Shown: positions 1 through 6,558 of the stretch, piece after piece
Position numbering within the stretch: the stretch's first letter is position 1
Layout of the letters: each line of letters opens with the position of its first letter
Position numbers and translations under genes: made by a program
Source: an uncultured Bacteroidia bacterium
GTDB taxonomy: Bacteria > Bacteroidota > Bacteroidia > Bacteroidales > UBA932
Reading direction: 5' to 3'
Length of the DNA stretch: 40,052 nucleotides
NCBI GenBank assembly: GCA_902797035.1
Contig: CADBRH010000019.1
Location: 1-40,052 of the forward strand
The notes under the pieces: generated by a model
What the model saw: only the letters and a program-made list of their open reading frames with translations
Told to the model about the DNA's origin: nothing
Database searches by the model: none

Positions 1-432
1 CTCCCAGTTGGCCTTCTCAGTGTCCAGCTGGTTGACAGCCACGATCATAGGCTTGTTGTACTGATCGGCATAACGGGCGAAAATCTCGGTACCTACCTCG
101 ACTCCCTGAGCGCCGTTGACGGTCAGGACAGCTGACTCGCAGACCTTGAACGCGGAGATCGCGCCACCGCAGAAGTCATCGGAACCAGGAGCGTCGATGA
201 TGTTGAACTTTGTGTTCATGAACTCGGCGTAGAGCGGAGTCGCGTAGACCGACTTCTGGTTTGTCTGCTCGAATTCGGTGTTATCGGAAACAGTGTTCTT
301 CCCTTCCACCGTACCCCTGCGGTCGACCACTTTGCCCTCGAAGAGCATGGCCTCTGACAACGTGGTCTTGCCTGATTTGGAGCTACCGATCAGAACCACA
401 TTGCGGATGTCTTTTGTTGAATATTCCTTCAT
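1..432 (-). CDS. EF-G-like translation factor GTPase (partial, N-terminal 144 residues)
   Basis: This is the N-terminal GTPase domain of an elongation factor G paralogue; the rest lies beyond base 1. The ATG at 432 opens MKEYSTKDIRNVVLIG. The P-loop reads GSSKSGKTT (EF-G proper has GHIDHGKTT), the G3 motif DAPGSDDF (usually DTPGHVDF) and the G4 motif NQLD (usually NKMD). These departures match the second, divergent EF-G found in Bacteroidetes, not the translocase encoded with rpsL/rpsG. Family knowledge suggests a ribosome-associated GTPase, but the precise role of this paralogue is not settled. It has its own promoter (484-515). Family call is secure; exact function is not. Confidence 0.85.
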   Translation of the reverse strand, partial: MKEYSTKDIRNVVLIGSSKSGKTTLSEAMLFEGKVVDRRGTVEGKNTVSDNTEFEQTNQKSVYATPLYAEFMNTKFNIIDAPGSDDFCGGAISAFKVCESAVLTVNGAQGVEVGTEIFARYADQYNKPMIVAVNQLDTEKANWE

Positions 433-483
433 TTCTATAAGTGATTAATTATGATCATTCTTTGGCTAAAGGGTATAACCGGG

Positions 484-515
484 CAAAGTTAAGAATAAAA
501 AGACCCATTAGCAAA
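484..515 (-). promoter_or_regulatory. Bacteroidetes-type promoter of the EF-G-like gene
   Basis: Read on the minus strand, TTTG (512-515) is followed after 20 nt by TAACTTTG (484-491), a perfect match to the sigma-ABfr consensus TTTG-N19/20-TAnnTTTG. It lies about 50 nt upstream of the ATG at 432. The same TAACTTTG box followed by the same bases recurs upstream of the glycosyltransferase gene (10499-10506). Confidence 0.7.
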
Positions 516-702
516 AATTAGAATGATAAAAGTCCACCAGTTCCGGCCCGCCGAAGCCGGTCTCCTCGAAAACCAGTTTGTCAAGGGTCCGGGCGTCAGC
601 GCCGATAGCGGCGCATATCTCCTCGAAACTCAGATCCAGGTACACTTTGTCCCTGTCCATAGCACGCTCGAAAGCGGCGTAATCTTCCATCAACTTTTCC
701 AT
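508..702 (-). CDS. Small uncharacterised protein, possibly HTH-like
   Basis: The reading frame encodes about 64 residues beginning MEKLMEDYAAFERAMDRDKV. The frame stays open upstream to 762, but that extension runs into the palindromic element at 721-836, so the ATG at 702 is preferred. The protein is acidic and predicted helical. The segment from LSFEEICAAIG to TLDKLVFEETGF has the spacing of a helix-turn-helix, as in short Bacteroidetes proteins that resemble the DNA-binding part of AraC/XRE regulators; this is a resemblance only. Its 3' end overlaps the -33 element of the EF-G-like promoter. The structured element upstream is the same type as the one before the Mrp gene. Confidence 0.5.
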   Translation of the reverse strand: MEKLMEDYAAFERAMDRDKVYLDLSFEEICAAIGADARTLDKLVFEETGFGGPELVDFYHSNFC

Positions 703-720
703 TCTTATTTCTTTTTCCGT

Positions 721-836
721 GGCAGGTATGGCCCCTCTAGGAACCACTGCCACCCTCGGCACGTTAAGAGGGGGGACCGGAGCGAAGCGAGCGGTGGGGC
801 CGCGAAGCGGCGGTTCCGGAGGGGCGCATACCTGCC
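721..836 (-). promoter_or_regulatory. Palindromic structured element, copy 1 (candidate leader RNA or mobile palindrome)
   Basis: The outer arms 721-745 and 812-836 are complementary over about 23 of 25 positions (outermost 10 bp perfect: GGCAGGTATG / CATACCTGCC). Inside lie two blocks shared with copy 2 at 4284-4399: plus-strand 801-816 (16/16 identical) and 741-772 (31/32 identical). The stretch between them differs but is itself hairpin-like (ACCG...CGGT). On the minus strand the element ends 18 nt before the ATG at 702, so it would lie in the leader of that gene. Confidence 0.7.
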
Positions 837-853
837 GCGAATATTAAAAGATA

Positions 854-945
854 AACCAAAAGTTAAGGTGGCAGGGAAGGGGTATATGGCGAATTATTTC
901 TGTATTTTATCGAAAAGATGTGTTTATTATTAACTTTTGGTTAAT
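854..945. repeat. 13-bp inverted repeat in the XRE gene upstream region
   Basis: AACCAAAAGTTAA (854-866) is repeated in inverted orientation as TTAACTTTTGGTT (930-942), with 63 AT-rich bases between. The right copy is also part of a smaller palindrome, ATTAAC-TTTTG-GTTAAT (929-945). Each copy carries a TAACTTTTG box facing outward, resembling a -7 element with one extra base, so divergent promoters or operator sites of the adjacent XRE regulator are possible. No gene is seen between 840 and 1017. Confidence 0.5.
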
Positions 946-1017
946 GGTGACAACTTTTCGTTTATCGGAATAGCGCCCGGCGATAGATATTTTCGCGTCT
1001 GAAGAAAACAGACCAAG

Positions 1018-1449
1018 ATGGATCCGGAGACGATAATGGACGAAAGCACGATCAGGGAGAACTTGAGGAAAGCCAGGGAAGAGCGCGGCTTCACGCAGGC
1101 AACCATGGCGGACACCCTCGACATCTCTGTGACAGCGTACCAGAAAATCGAGAGCGGCAAGACAAGAATCCTCAACAAGAACTTCTCAAGATGCGCCGAG
1201 GCGCTTGGCGTGTCCATGTCCGAACTTGTCAACGGATTCGTTCCCGTGAAGGACGCGGCGGAGACATTCGCCGACATGAAAGAGTCCTACGGTATGAAAC
1301 TGCGTGTCCAGGAGAACGGCTACCTGATGGAGATACAGCGCAGGGACCGGGAAATCGAGCGCCTGAACGAGATCATCAAGGACAAGGATGTGGCCATCGA
1401 GTCCCAGAAGATGCTGATCGACCAACTGATGAGCCGGTTCAAGGATTGA
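1018..1449 (+). CDS. XRE-family helix-turn-helix regulator with C-terminal coiled coil
   Basis: This is a 143-residue DNA-binding protein. Residues about 10-66 form a Cro/C1-type HTH (LRKAREERGFTQATMADTL ... TAYQKIESGK ... ALGVSMSELV). Residues about 88-140 form a charged heptad-rich helix (IQRRDREIERLNEIIKDKD), probably a coiled-coil dimerisation tail. Target and ligand are unknown. The ATG at 1018 is used here; the in-frame ATG at 1036 (MDESTIREN), preceded by GGAG, is equally plausible and would give 137 residues. It lies 38 nt upstream of rnhB on the same strand. Inverted repeats at 854-945 are candidate autoregulatory sites. Confidence 0.85.
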   Translation: MDPETIMDESTIRENLRKAREERGFTQATMADTLDISVTAYQKIESGKTRILNKNFSRCAEALGVSMSELVNGFVPVKDAAETFADMKESYGMKLRVQENGYLMEIQRRDREIERLNEIIKDKDVAIESQKMLIDQLMSRFKD

Positions 1450-1487
1450 CTTCTTTTTGATTATATTCGCGGAAAACAGGTCAGGTT

Positions 1488-2108
1488 ATGCCGCGGGAAA
1501 ACTCCTTGCTCCAATATCTGAAGGCCGGAAGGCTTGAGGCGGGCTGCGACGAGGCCGGGAGAGGTCCTCTCGCGGGACCGGTTTACGCGGCGGCGGTGAT
1601 CCTTCCCGAGGACTTCCGCCACCCTCTCCTGAACGATTCCAAACGAATGAGCGAGAAAGACAGGGACACGCTGCGACCCATCATAGAGAAGGAGGCGGTG
1701 GCGTGGGCCGTGGAGGCCGTGCAAGCGGATGAGATTGACAGGCTGAATATTCTCTGGGCCTCTGTTACCGGAATGCAACGAGCTGTGCTCCAGTTGGTTC
1801 CGAGACCAGACTTCCTCCTTATCGACGGCAACAAGTTCCGCCCTTTCGAGGATTTCGGTTTCAACTCTTACAAGACAGTGGTCCACGGCGACGCCACCTT
1901 CGCGTCGATAGCGGCGGCCTCCGTCCTGGCGAAGACCCACCGGGACGAGAAGATGCGCGCGCTGGCCCTTGAATATCCCCAATACGGCTGGGACCGCAAT
2001 TTCGGATACCCCACAAAAGAGCACATCGAGGCCTTGAGGAAATACGGGCCCACCCCCTATCACCGCCGCTCTTTTCACCCAAAAGAGCTTGAACCTTCGT
2101 TATTTTGA
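1488..2108 (+). CDS. rnhB: Ribonuclease HII
   Basis: RNase HII cleaves the RNA strand of RNA-DNA hybrids and starts removal of single ribonucleotides misincorporated in DNA; it is cytoplasmic and needs a divalent metal. The protein is 206 residues, normal for the family. The signature GCDEAGRGPLAGPV gives D21 and E22. LLIDGNKF supplies D113 and HGDATFASIAAASVLAK supplies D135, completing the DEDD metal site. A C-terminal YHRRSF segment is typical. The ATG at 1488 puts the DEAGRG motif at the expected distance from the N-terminus. The likely promoter of the next gene overlaps its 3' end. Confidence 0.96.
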   Translation: MPRENSLLQYLKAGRLEAGCDEAGRGPLAGPVYAAAVILPEDFRHPLLNDSKRMSEKDRDTLRPIIEKEAVAWAVEAVQADEIDRLNILWASVTGMQRAVLQLVPRPDFLLIDGNKFRPFEDFGFNSYKTVVHGDATFASIAAASVLAKTHRDEKMRALALEYPQYGWDRNFGYPTKEHIEALRKYGPTPYHRRSFHPKELEPSLF

Positions 2109-2117
2109 TTATTTTTG
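2088..2117 (+). promoter_or_regulatory. Probable promoter of the S46 peptidase gene
   Basis: TATTTTTG (2110-2117) matches the Bacteroidetes -7 box TAnnTTTG; CTTG (2088-2091) is a one-mismatch -33 element at 18 nt. It lies at the end of rnhB and about 30 nt before the ATG at 2149. Confidence 0.5.
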
Positions 2118-2148
2118 TAGAACCAACAAGACATTTATCACAGAAAAG

Positions 2149-4281
2149 ATGAAAAGAATACTTTGCTCAATCGCCGCCGTCCTTCTCATAGCGACGAGCG
2201 CGGTGGCCGACGAGGGAATGTGGCTTCTTCCCCTCATCCAGAAACTAAACGCCGAAGCCATCAAGGATCTGGGCTGCAGGCTCACTCCCGAACAGATCTA
2301 TAGCGTCAACCACTCGTCCCTCAAGGACGCCATCGTCAGCCTTGGCGGTTGCACCGCCGAGATGATCTCCGACCAGGGACTCATGGTGACCAACCACCAC
2401 TGCGGCTACGGCACCATCCAGAGACTCTCCACTGACGAGCACAACTATCTCGAGGACGGTTACTGGGCGATGAGCAGGGACCAGGAGCTCCCGGCCCCCG
2501 GAATGACCGCGACCTACCTGATCAGCATGACCGACGTGTCCGACGCGATGAACAAGGCCGAGGACCAGAACGCCGTCAGGCAGGCCCTCACCCAGGCCGC
2601 TCAGCAGAGCAATCCCAATTGCCGTGTCATGGTGACCTCCTTCTACAACGAGAACGTCTGGTACCTGATCGTCTCCAAGACCTACACCGACGTTCGTTTC
2701 GTCGGCGCCCCTCCGGCATCTGTCGGAAAGTTCGGCGGCGAGACCGACAACTGGATGTGGCCCCGCCATACCGGTGATTTCTCAATGTTCCGCGTCTATG
2801 CCGGTCCTGACAACGAGCCGGCCGCCTATTCTCCGGACAACAAGCCCTATGTCCCCGCCCAGTCCCTCAAGGTCTCCCTCAGGGGAATCAAGGAAGGCGA
2901 CTATTCCATGATCATGGGATATCCGGGCAGCACCCAGAGGTTCCAGACCGAGGCCCAGCTCAAGTCCATGCTTGACCGCCAGGGTGTCTCCATCGACGCC
3001 AGGACTCTCCGCCAGGACATCATGTGGAAGTGGATGGAGAAGGACCCCTCGATCCGTCTGAAGTACGCCAGCAAGTACGCCGGCAGCGCCAACGGCTGGA
3101 AGAAGTGGCAGGGTGAGAGGCTCGCTTTCAAGAACCTCGGCATCATCGAGAAAGAGCAGAAGAAAGAGGCTGACTTCATGAACTGGGTCGGTAAGAACAA
3201 GAAGCGCCAGGCTAAGTACGGCGACGCCCTCGCGAAAATCAAGGAGGGAGTCGAGTCCAACACCACAGCCCTTGACGTCCAGCTGATCGGCGAGACCGTG
3301 GCCAATATCGAGCTCATGGGATTCGCCTCCGGCATCCAGAACACCATGGCCATGGCCCTGAGGAACGGTCAGGATTCCGCCTCCGCCCTCAAGACCGCCG
3401 TCGCCGCCCAGGAGAGAAGGTACCAGGACTACTACGAGCCCCTCGACAGGGAGGAGGCCGCCGCCCTTCTGAAATATTACCGCGAGAAGGCCAAGCCTGA
3501 GTATTATCTCGTGAGCCTGCCTGAGGATTTCGCCACTCTCGACATCGACAAGTTCGTCAATGACATCTATGACAACAGCGTCTTCACCTCCCTCGACAAG
3601 CTCAAGGCCGCCGTGGAGGAGAAGGGCTTCAAGGCCGTCACCAACGATCCTGTCAACCAGCTGACCAACTCCATCCTGATGACCTACGCCAAACTCGGCG
3701 CCGGCGGAATGGGTGCCGGAGGCCGCAGGCCGGGCGGCAACGCAAACCCGGGACAGCAGCTGATCAGGGAAGGCTCCAAGGCTTTCACCGCCGGTCTGCT
3801 TGAGTGGCAGAAGGGCAAGGCCACCTATCCTGACGCCAACTCCACCATGAGGTTGACCTACGGAAGCGTCCTGCCTTATTCCCCGAAAGACGCCGTGACC
3901 TACAACTACTTCACCACCCTGAAGGGAGTCATGGAGAAAGAGGATCCGGACAACTACGAGTTCAAGGTCCCCGCCAAACTCAAGCAGCTCTATGAGGCCA
4001 AGGACTATGGCCAGTACGCCATGGCCGACGGCAACCTGCCCGTCTGCTTCCTCACCAACAACGACATCACCGGCGGCAACTCCGGAAGCCCTGTGCTCGA
4101 CGCTGACGGCGCCCTCATCGGCCTCGCGTTCGACGGCAACTGGGAGAGCATGTCCAGCGACGTGATGTTCGAGCCCGATCTCCAGAGGTGCATCTGCGTC
4201 GACATCCGCTACGTCCTCTTCCTGATGGACAAGCTCGGCGGCGCCGGCTACCTCCTGAATGAGATGAATATCTTGAAATAA
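2149..4281 (+). CDS. S46 family dipeptidyl-peptidase, DPP7-like
   Basis: This is a secreted serine peptidase that removes dipeptides from peptide N-termini in the periplasm; in Bacteroidetes it supports amino-acid catabolism. The ATG at 2149 begins a clear signal peptide (MKRILCSIAAVLLIATSAVA), leaving 710 residues, the usual S46 length. The triad is inferred as H84 (VTNHHCGYG), D210 (RHTGDFSMF) and S645 (GGNSGSPVL). The residue 18 positions after the serine is Gly (FDGNWE); DPP11 enzymes, specific for Asp/Glu, carry Arg there and DPP7 carries Gly, so broad hydrophobic specificity is predicted. A Gly-rich insert (GAGGMGAGGRRPGGN) sits near residue 525. The palindromic element copy 2 starts 2 nt after its stop. 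Confidence 0.95.
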   Translation: MKRILCSIAAVLLIATSAVADEGMWLLPLIQKLNAEAIKDLGCRLTPEQIYSVNHSSLKDAIVSLGGCTAEMISDQGLMVTNHHCGYGTIQRLSTDEHNYLEDGYWAMSRDQELPAPGMTATYLISMTDVSDAMNKAEDQNAVRQALTQAAQQSNPNCRVMVTSFYNENVWYLIVSKTYTDVRFVGAPPASVGKFGGETDNWMWPRHTGDFSMFRVYAGPDNEPAAYSPDNKPYVPAQSLKVSLRGIKEGDYSMIMGYPGSTQRFQTEAQLKSMLDRQGVSIDARTLRQDIMWKWMEKDPSIRLKYASKYAGSANGWKKWQGERLAFKNLGIIEKEQKKEADFMNWVGKNKKRQAKYGDALAKIKEGVESNTTALDVQLIGETVANIELMGFASGIQNTMAMALRNGQDSASALKTAVAAQERRYQDYYEPLDREEAAALLKYYREKAKPEYYLVSLPEDFATLDIDKFVNDIYDNSVFTSLDKLKAAVEEKGFKAVTNDPVNQLTNSILMTYAKLGAGGMGAGGRRPGGNANPGQQLIREGSKAFTAGLLEWQKGKATYPDANSTMRLTYGSVLPYSPKDAVTYNYFTTLKGVMEKEDPDNYEFKVPAKLKQLYEAKDYGQYAMADGNLPVCFLTNNDITGGNSGSPVLDADGALIGLAFDGNWESMSSDVMFEPDLQRCICVDIRYVLFLMDKLGGAGYLLNEMNILK

Positions 4282-4283
4282 AC

Positions 4284-4399
4284 CTTCCGGAAGGAGCAGA
4301 CCTTCTTGAACCGCCGCTTCGCGCCCCCCCCAAAGGGCCCCTCCCTCTTAACATGCCGAGGGTGGCAGTGGTTCAAGGAGGTCTCTCCATTCCGGGAAG
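4284..4399 (+). promoter_or_regulatory. Palindromic structured element, copy 2 (candidate leader RNA or mobile palindrome)
   Basis: It fills nearly the whole gap between the S46 gene and the Mrp gene. Outer arms 4284-4312 and 4370-4399 pair over about 27 bp with small bulges, yet their sequence is unrelated to the arms of copy 1 apart from the innermost GAACC/GGTTC. The conserved core blocks are 4308-4323 and 4343-4374; within the second, CCCTC and GAGGG can pair, and TGCC can pair with GGCA. A variable GC-rich hairpin (CCC-AAA-GGG) lies between the blocks. The element ends 9 nt before the ATG at 4409, with the same orientation to the gene as copy 1. Confidence 0.7.
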
Positions 4400-4408
4400 A
4401 ACAACATC

Positions 4409-5473
4409 ATGGAAGAAAAAAAGATAATGGGGTGGCTGCGGGAGGTTGTACATCCCGCGAAGGGGAGCAAGGATATAGTGGAGCTGGGGATAGTCGAGGC
4501 CATCTCCGTCGAAGGGGACAAGGTGACGGTCACCCTGGCCTTCCCCAAGCGGCGCGACCCTTTGACCGAATATCTTGTCGGGGCCACGAAGGCCACGATC
4601 ATCCGCAACGCCCCCGCCGGTACCGAGGTGGAGGTGAAGACTATCGTGAAGGACGAGACCCCCAAAAAGAAGCCCGGGTTGGATCTCGGTCTCGAGGAAC
4701 TCAACAACGTCCGCCACATCATCGGGATAGCCTCCGGCAAGGGCGGTGTCGGGAAATCCACTGTCGCCGTCAACCTGGCCGTGGCGCTCGCCCGGCTCGG
4801 CTACAAGGTCGGCCTCGCCGACGCCGATGTCTATGGGCCTTCCGTCCCTCTCATGACCGGAACCGGCGACGAGGTTCCTGGAGCCGAGGAGACGGGAGAG
4901 GGAAAGGAGGTTATCCTCCCCATCGAGAAATACGGGGTCAAATGGATGTCGATCGGCTATTTCGCGGAGCCTGGGCAGGCCCTGATCTGGAGAGGCCCCA
5001 TGGCATGTAACGCTCTCAAGCAGATGATCCTTCAGGTTCGTTGGGGAGTCCTTGACTTCCTGCTCATCGACATGCCTCCGGGCACCGGGGACATCCACAT
5101 ATCCCTCGTGAACGACATCCCGATGGAGGGCGCTCTCATCGTGACCACGCCTCAGGACGTCGCCCTGTCGGACGTTGAGAAAGGAGTCAACATGTTCCGC
5201 AACGAGAACATCAACAGGAAAATATTCGGCCTTGTCGAGAACATGGCCTGGTTTACTCCGGAGGAACTCCCTGACAACAAGTATTTTATATTCGGCAAAG
5301 ACGGCGGTCGCAGGATGGCGGAGAAGTACGGTATCCCCCTCCTAGGGCAGATCCCCATCGTTCAAAGCGTACGTGAGGGAGGCGACTCGGGTGAGCCATC
5401 CGCCCTCTCAACACGCCCCGACGCCCTCGCCTTCATCGACCTGGCCCGCGCCCTCGTCCAAGCCGCGGGGTGA
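4409..5473 (+). CDS. Mrp/NBP35-family P-loop ATPase (Fe-S cluster carrier type)
   Basis: Mrp/ApbC proteins bind ATP and are implicated in carrying Fe-S clusters to target enzymes in the cytoplasm. The 354-residue protein has an N-terminal MIP18/DUF59-like domain (residues about 5-85, with HPAKGSKDIVELGIV) and a deviant Walker A motif GKGGVGKST at 110-118 (SIMIBI class), then LADADVYGPS, LIDMPPGTGD and TTPQDVALSD. The CPxC motif that bridges a cluster in many homologues is absent: the equivalent segment reads ENMAWFTPEELPDNKYFIFG. Bacteroidetes members often look like this. The ATG at 4409 is preferred over the in-frame ATG at 4427. Its stop is separated by one base from the convergent lipoprotein gene. 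Confidence 0.92.
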   Translation: MEEKKIMGWLREVVHPAKGSKDIVELGIVEAISVEGDKVTVTLAFPKRRDPLTEYLVGATKATIIRNAPAGTEVEVKTIVKDETPKKKPGLDLGLEELNNVRHIIGIASGKGGVGKSTVAVNLAVALARLGYKVGLADADVYGPSVPLMTGTGDEVPGAEETGEGKEVILPIEKYGVKWMSIGYFAEPGQALIWRGPMACNALKQMILQVRWGVLDFLLIDMPPGTGDIHISLVNDIPMEGALIVTTPQDVALSDVEKGVNMFRNENINRKIFGLVENMAWFTPEELPDNKYFIFGKDGGRRMAEKYGIPLLGQIPIVQSVREGGDSGEPSALSTRPDALAFIDLARALVQAAG

Positions 5474-5474
5474 A

Positions 5475-6125
5475 TCACTTCCCTTTCTTGAAGGTGAACC
5501 CGGTCTTCATGCCGTCGTAACTATTGGCGAGCTTGGAGACAGCGGTAAGGTTTGACTGGTTGGACGTGGAGCCTATGACCCCTATAAGCCCGAGCAGCAT
5601 GCCGGAGTCATAAGTCATGGCCATCTGGTTCCCCACTATCGACAGGTAGGCCGACGGAAGCGGAAGAGGCCCGATCTTGAGAGTGAGTTTCTTGTTCACG
5701 TCGTCGAAGTCGTACGTCCCGTCCAGGGACCTGCCTCCTATGGAATAGGTGCAAGTGTTGTCCTTCCTCAAGTCCAGGGTTATGCCTCCGGTCTTAAGCC
5801 CGAGGGCCTCGAAATAAGGTGTGAGATTGTCGGCGACTGTCTGGCTGGCCACTACTCCTCCGGCCTGATCCAGCAAGTTTTTCGTCTCGAACTGGATGGC
5901 GGGCTCCTCGTAAGTCCATGTCCCGACGAGGGCCTTCTTAGTGGTAGTGTCGTAGAACTGGCCGAGGACAGAGCCGATTATCTTGACGATGGTAGTGACC
6001 GTCGAGGCTTTCTTGCGAATCCCGAAAAGGTTCCCCAGGGCGTTGGCCGCCCTGAAAAGGCCGCACCCTGATACTGTCAGGGCGCAGCACAAAAGAGCGA
6101 CGGCGGCGAAGCTGTGCCGTTTCAT
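5475..6125 (-). CDS. DUF4923-like lipoprotein
   Basis: This is a predicted lipoprotein of 216 residues with signal peptide MKRHSFAAVALLCCALTVSGC ending in a lipobox (Cys21). The mature part has an alpha-helical N-terminal stretch (RAANALGNLFG), then a beta-rich domain containing LVGTWTYEEPAIQFE, the opening seen in DUF4923/lipocalin-like Bacteroidetes proteins, and strands such as GITLDLRKDNTCTYSIGG. Function is unknown; a small beta-barrel binding fold is inference. It starts 2 nt after the EF-hand/repeat gene stop, so the two are probably co-transcribed. Confidence 0.75.
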   Translation of the reverse strand: MKRHSFAAVALLCCALTVSGCGLFRAANALGNLFGIRKKASTVTTIVKIIGSVLGQFYDTTTKKALVGTWTYEEPAIQFETKNLLDQAGGVVASQTVADNLTPYFEALGLKTGGITLDLRKDNTCTYSIGGRSLDGTYDFDDVNKKLTLKIGPLPLPSAYLSIVGNQMAMTYDSGMLLGLIGVIGSTSNQSNLTAVSKLANSYDGMKTGFTFKKGK

Positions 6126-6127
6126 GG

Positions 6128-6523
6128 CTAAGCCTCCTTCTCGTCCTTCTTCTCCTGGAACTTCTGCTTGGCCGTGTCGATCTTGTCGGCGGCCATCTCT
6201 TTCAGGTCAGCGGCCTTGTCCTTGGCCTCGGCGTACAGTTCCTTGCTCTTCTCGGCCACCTTGCCGGCGACCTCAACGGTCTTCACCTTAGCCTCGGCAT
6301 AAACCTCCTTGCTCTTCTCGGCCACCTTGCCGGCGACCTCGACAGTTTTCTCCTTGGCCTCGGCATAGACCACCTTGCCCTTCTCGGCCACCTTACCGGC
6401 GACCTCGGCGGCCTTCTCAGCGGCCTGGCCGGCGGCGTACTGCACTTTCTCGGTAAATGTGACTTTACCGTCCTTGTTCAGATCCCTGGGATCGAACGTC
6501 TCTTGGTTGGTGTTCTCCTCCAT
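6128..6523 (-). CDS. EF-hand plus tandem 22-residue repeat protein (LEA-like)
   Basis: This is a 131-residue, Ala/Lys/Glu-rich protein without a signal peptide. Residues 14-25 (DLNKDGKVTFTE) fit a 12-residue EF-hand calcium loop (D, N, D, G, E at the usual positions). Residues 40-105 hold three consecutive 22-residue repeats of the type EVAGKVAEKSKEVYAEAKVKTV, encoded by three 66-bp direct repeats at 6209-6406. Eleven- and 22-residue amphipathic repeats of this composition are typical of LEA/apolipoprotein-like helices. A desiccation or membrane-surface role is inference; no specific function is recognised. It lies 35 nt downstream of the YfhO-like gene and 2 nt upstream of the lipoprotein gene. 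Confidence 0.75.
   Translation of the reverse strand: MEENTNQETFDPRDLNKDGKVTFTEKVQYAAGQAAEKAAEVAGKVAEKGKVVYAEAKEKTVEVAGKVAEKSKEVYAEAKVKTVEVAGKVAEKSKELYAEAKDKAADLKEMAADKIDTAKQKFQEKKDEKEA
6209..6406 (-). repeat. Three in-frame 66-bp tandem repeats
   Basis: The repeats encode residues 40-61, 62-83 and 84-105 of the EF-hand/LEA-like protein. The middle and last units are almost identical at protein level, suggesting recent unit duplication, and unit number may vary between strains. Confidence 0.8.
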
Positions 6524-6558
6524 TGTGTTTGGTATTAGTTAGTTAGTAAGTTAAAATG

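Noticed and set aside
721-836. Retron msr-msd or IS605-type end
   Set aside because: The outer inverted arms recall these, but no reverse transcriptase or Y1 transposase gene is nearby at either copy.
523-933. 136-codon plus-strand frame
   Set aside because: It runs antisense through the small minus-strand gene and then through the palindromic element; the product has no recognisable features.
4306-5010. 234-codon plus-strand frame overlapping the Mrp gene
   Set aside because: It begins inside palindrome copy 2 and is an out-of-frame reading of the Mrp coding sequence, rich in Arg/Gly.
6128-6523. Dockerin module
   Set aside because: Only one calcium-loop repeat is present, with no second copy and no signal peptide, so a cellulosome link is not supported.
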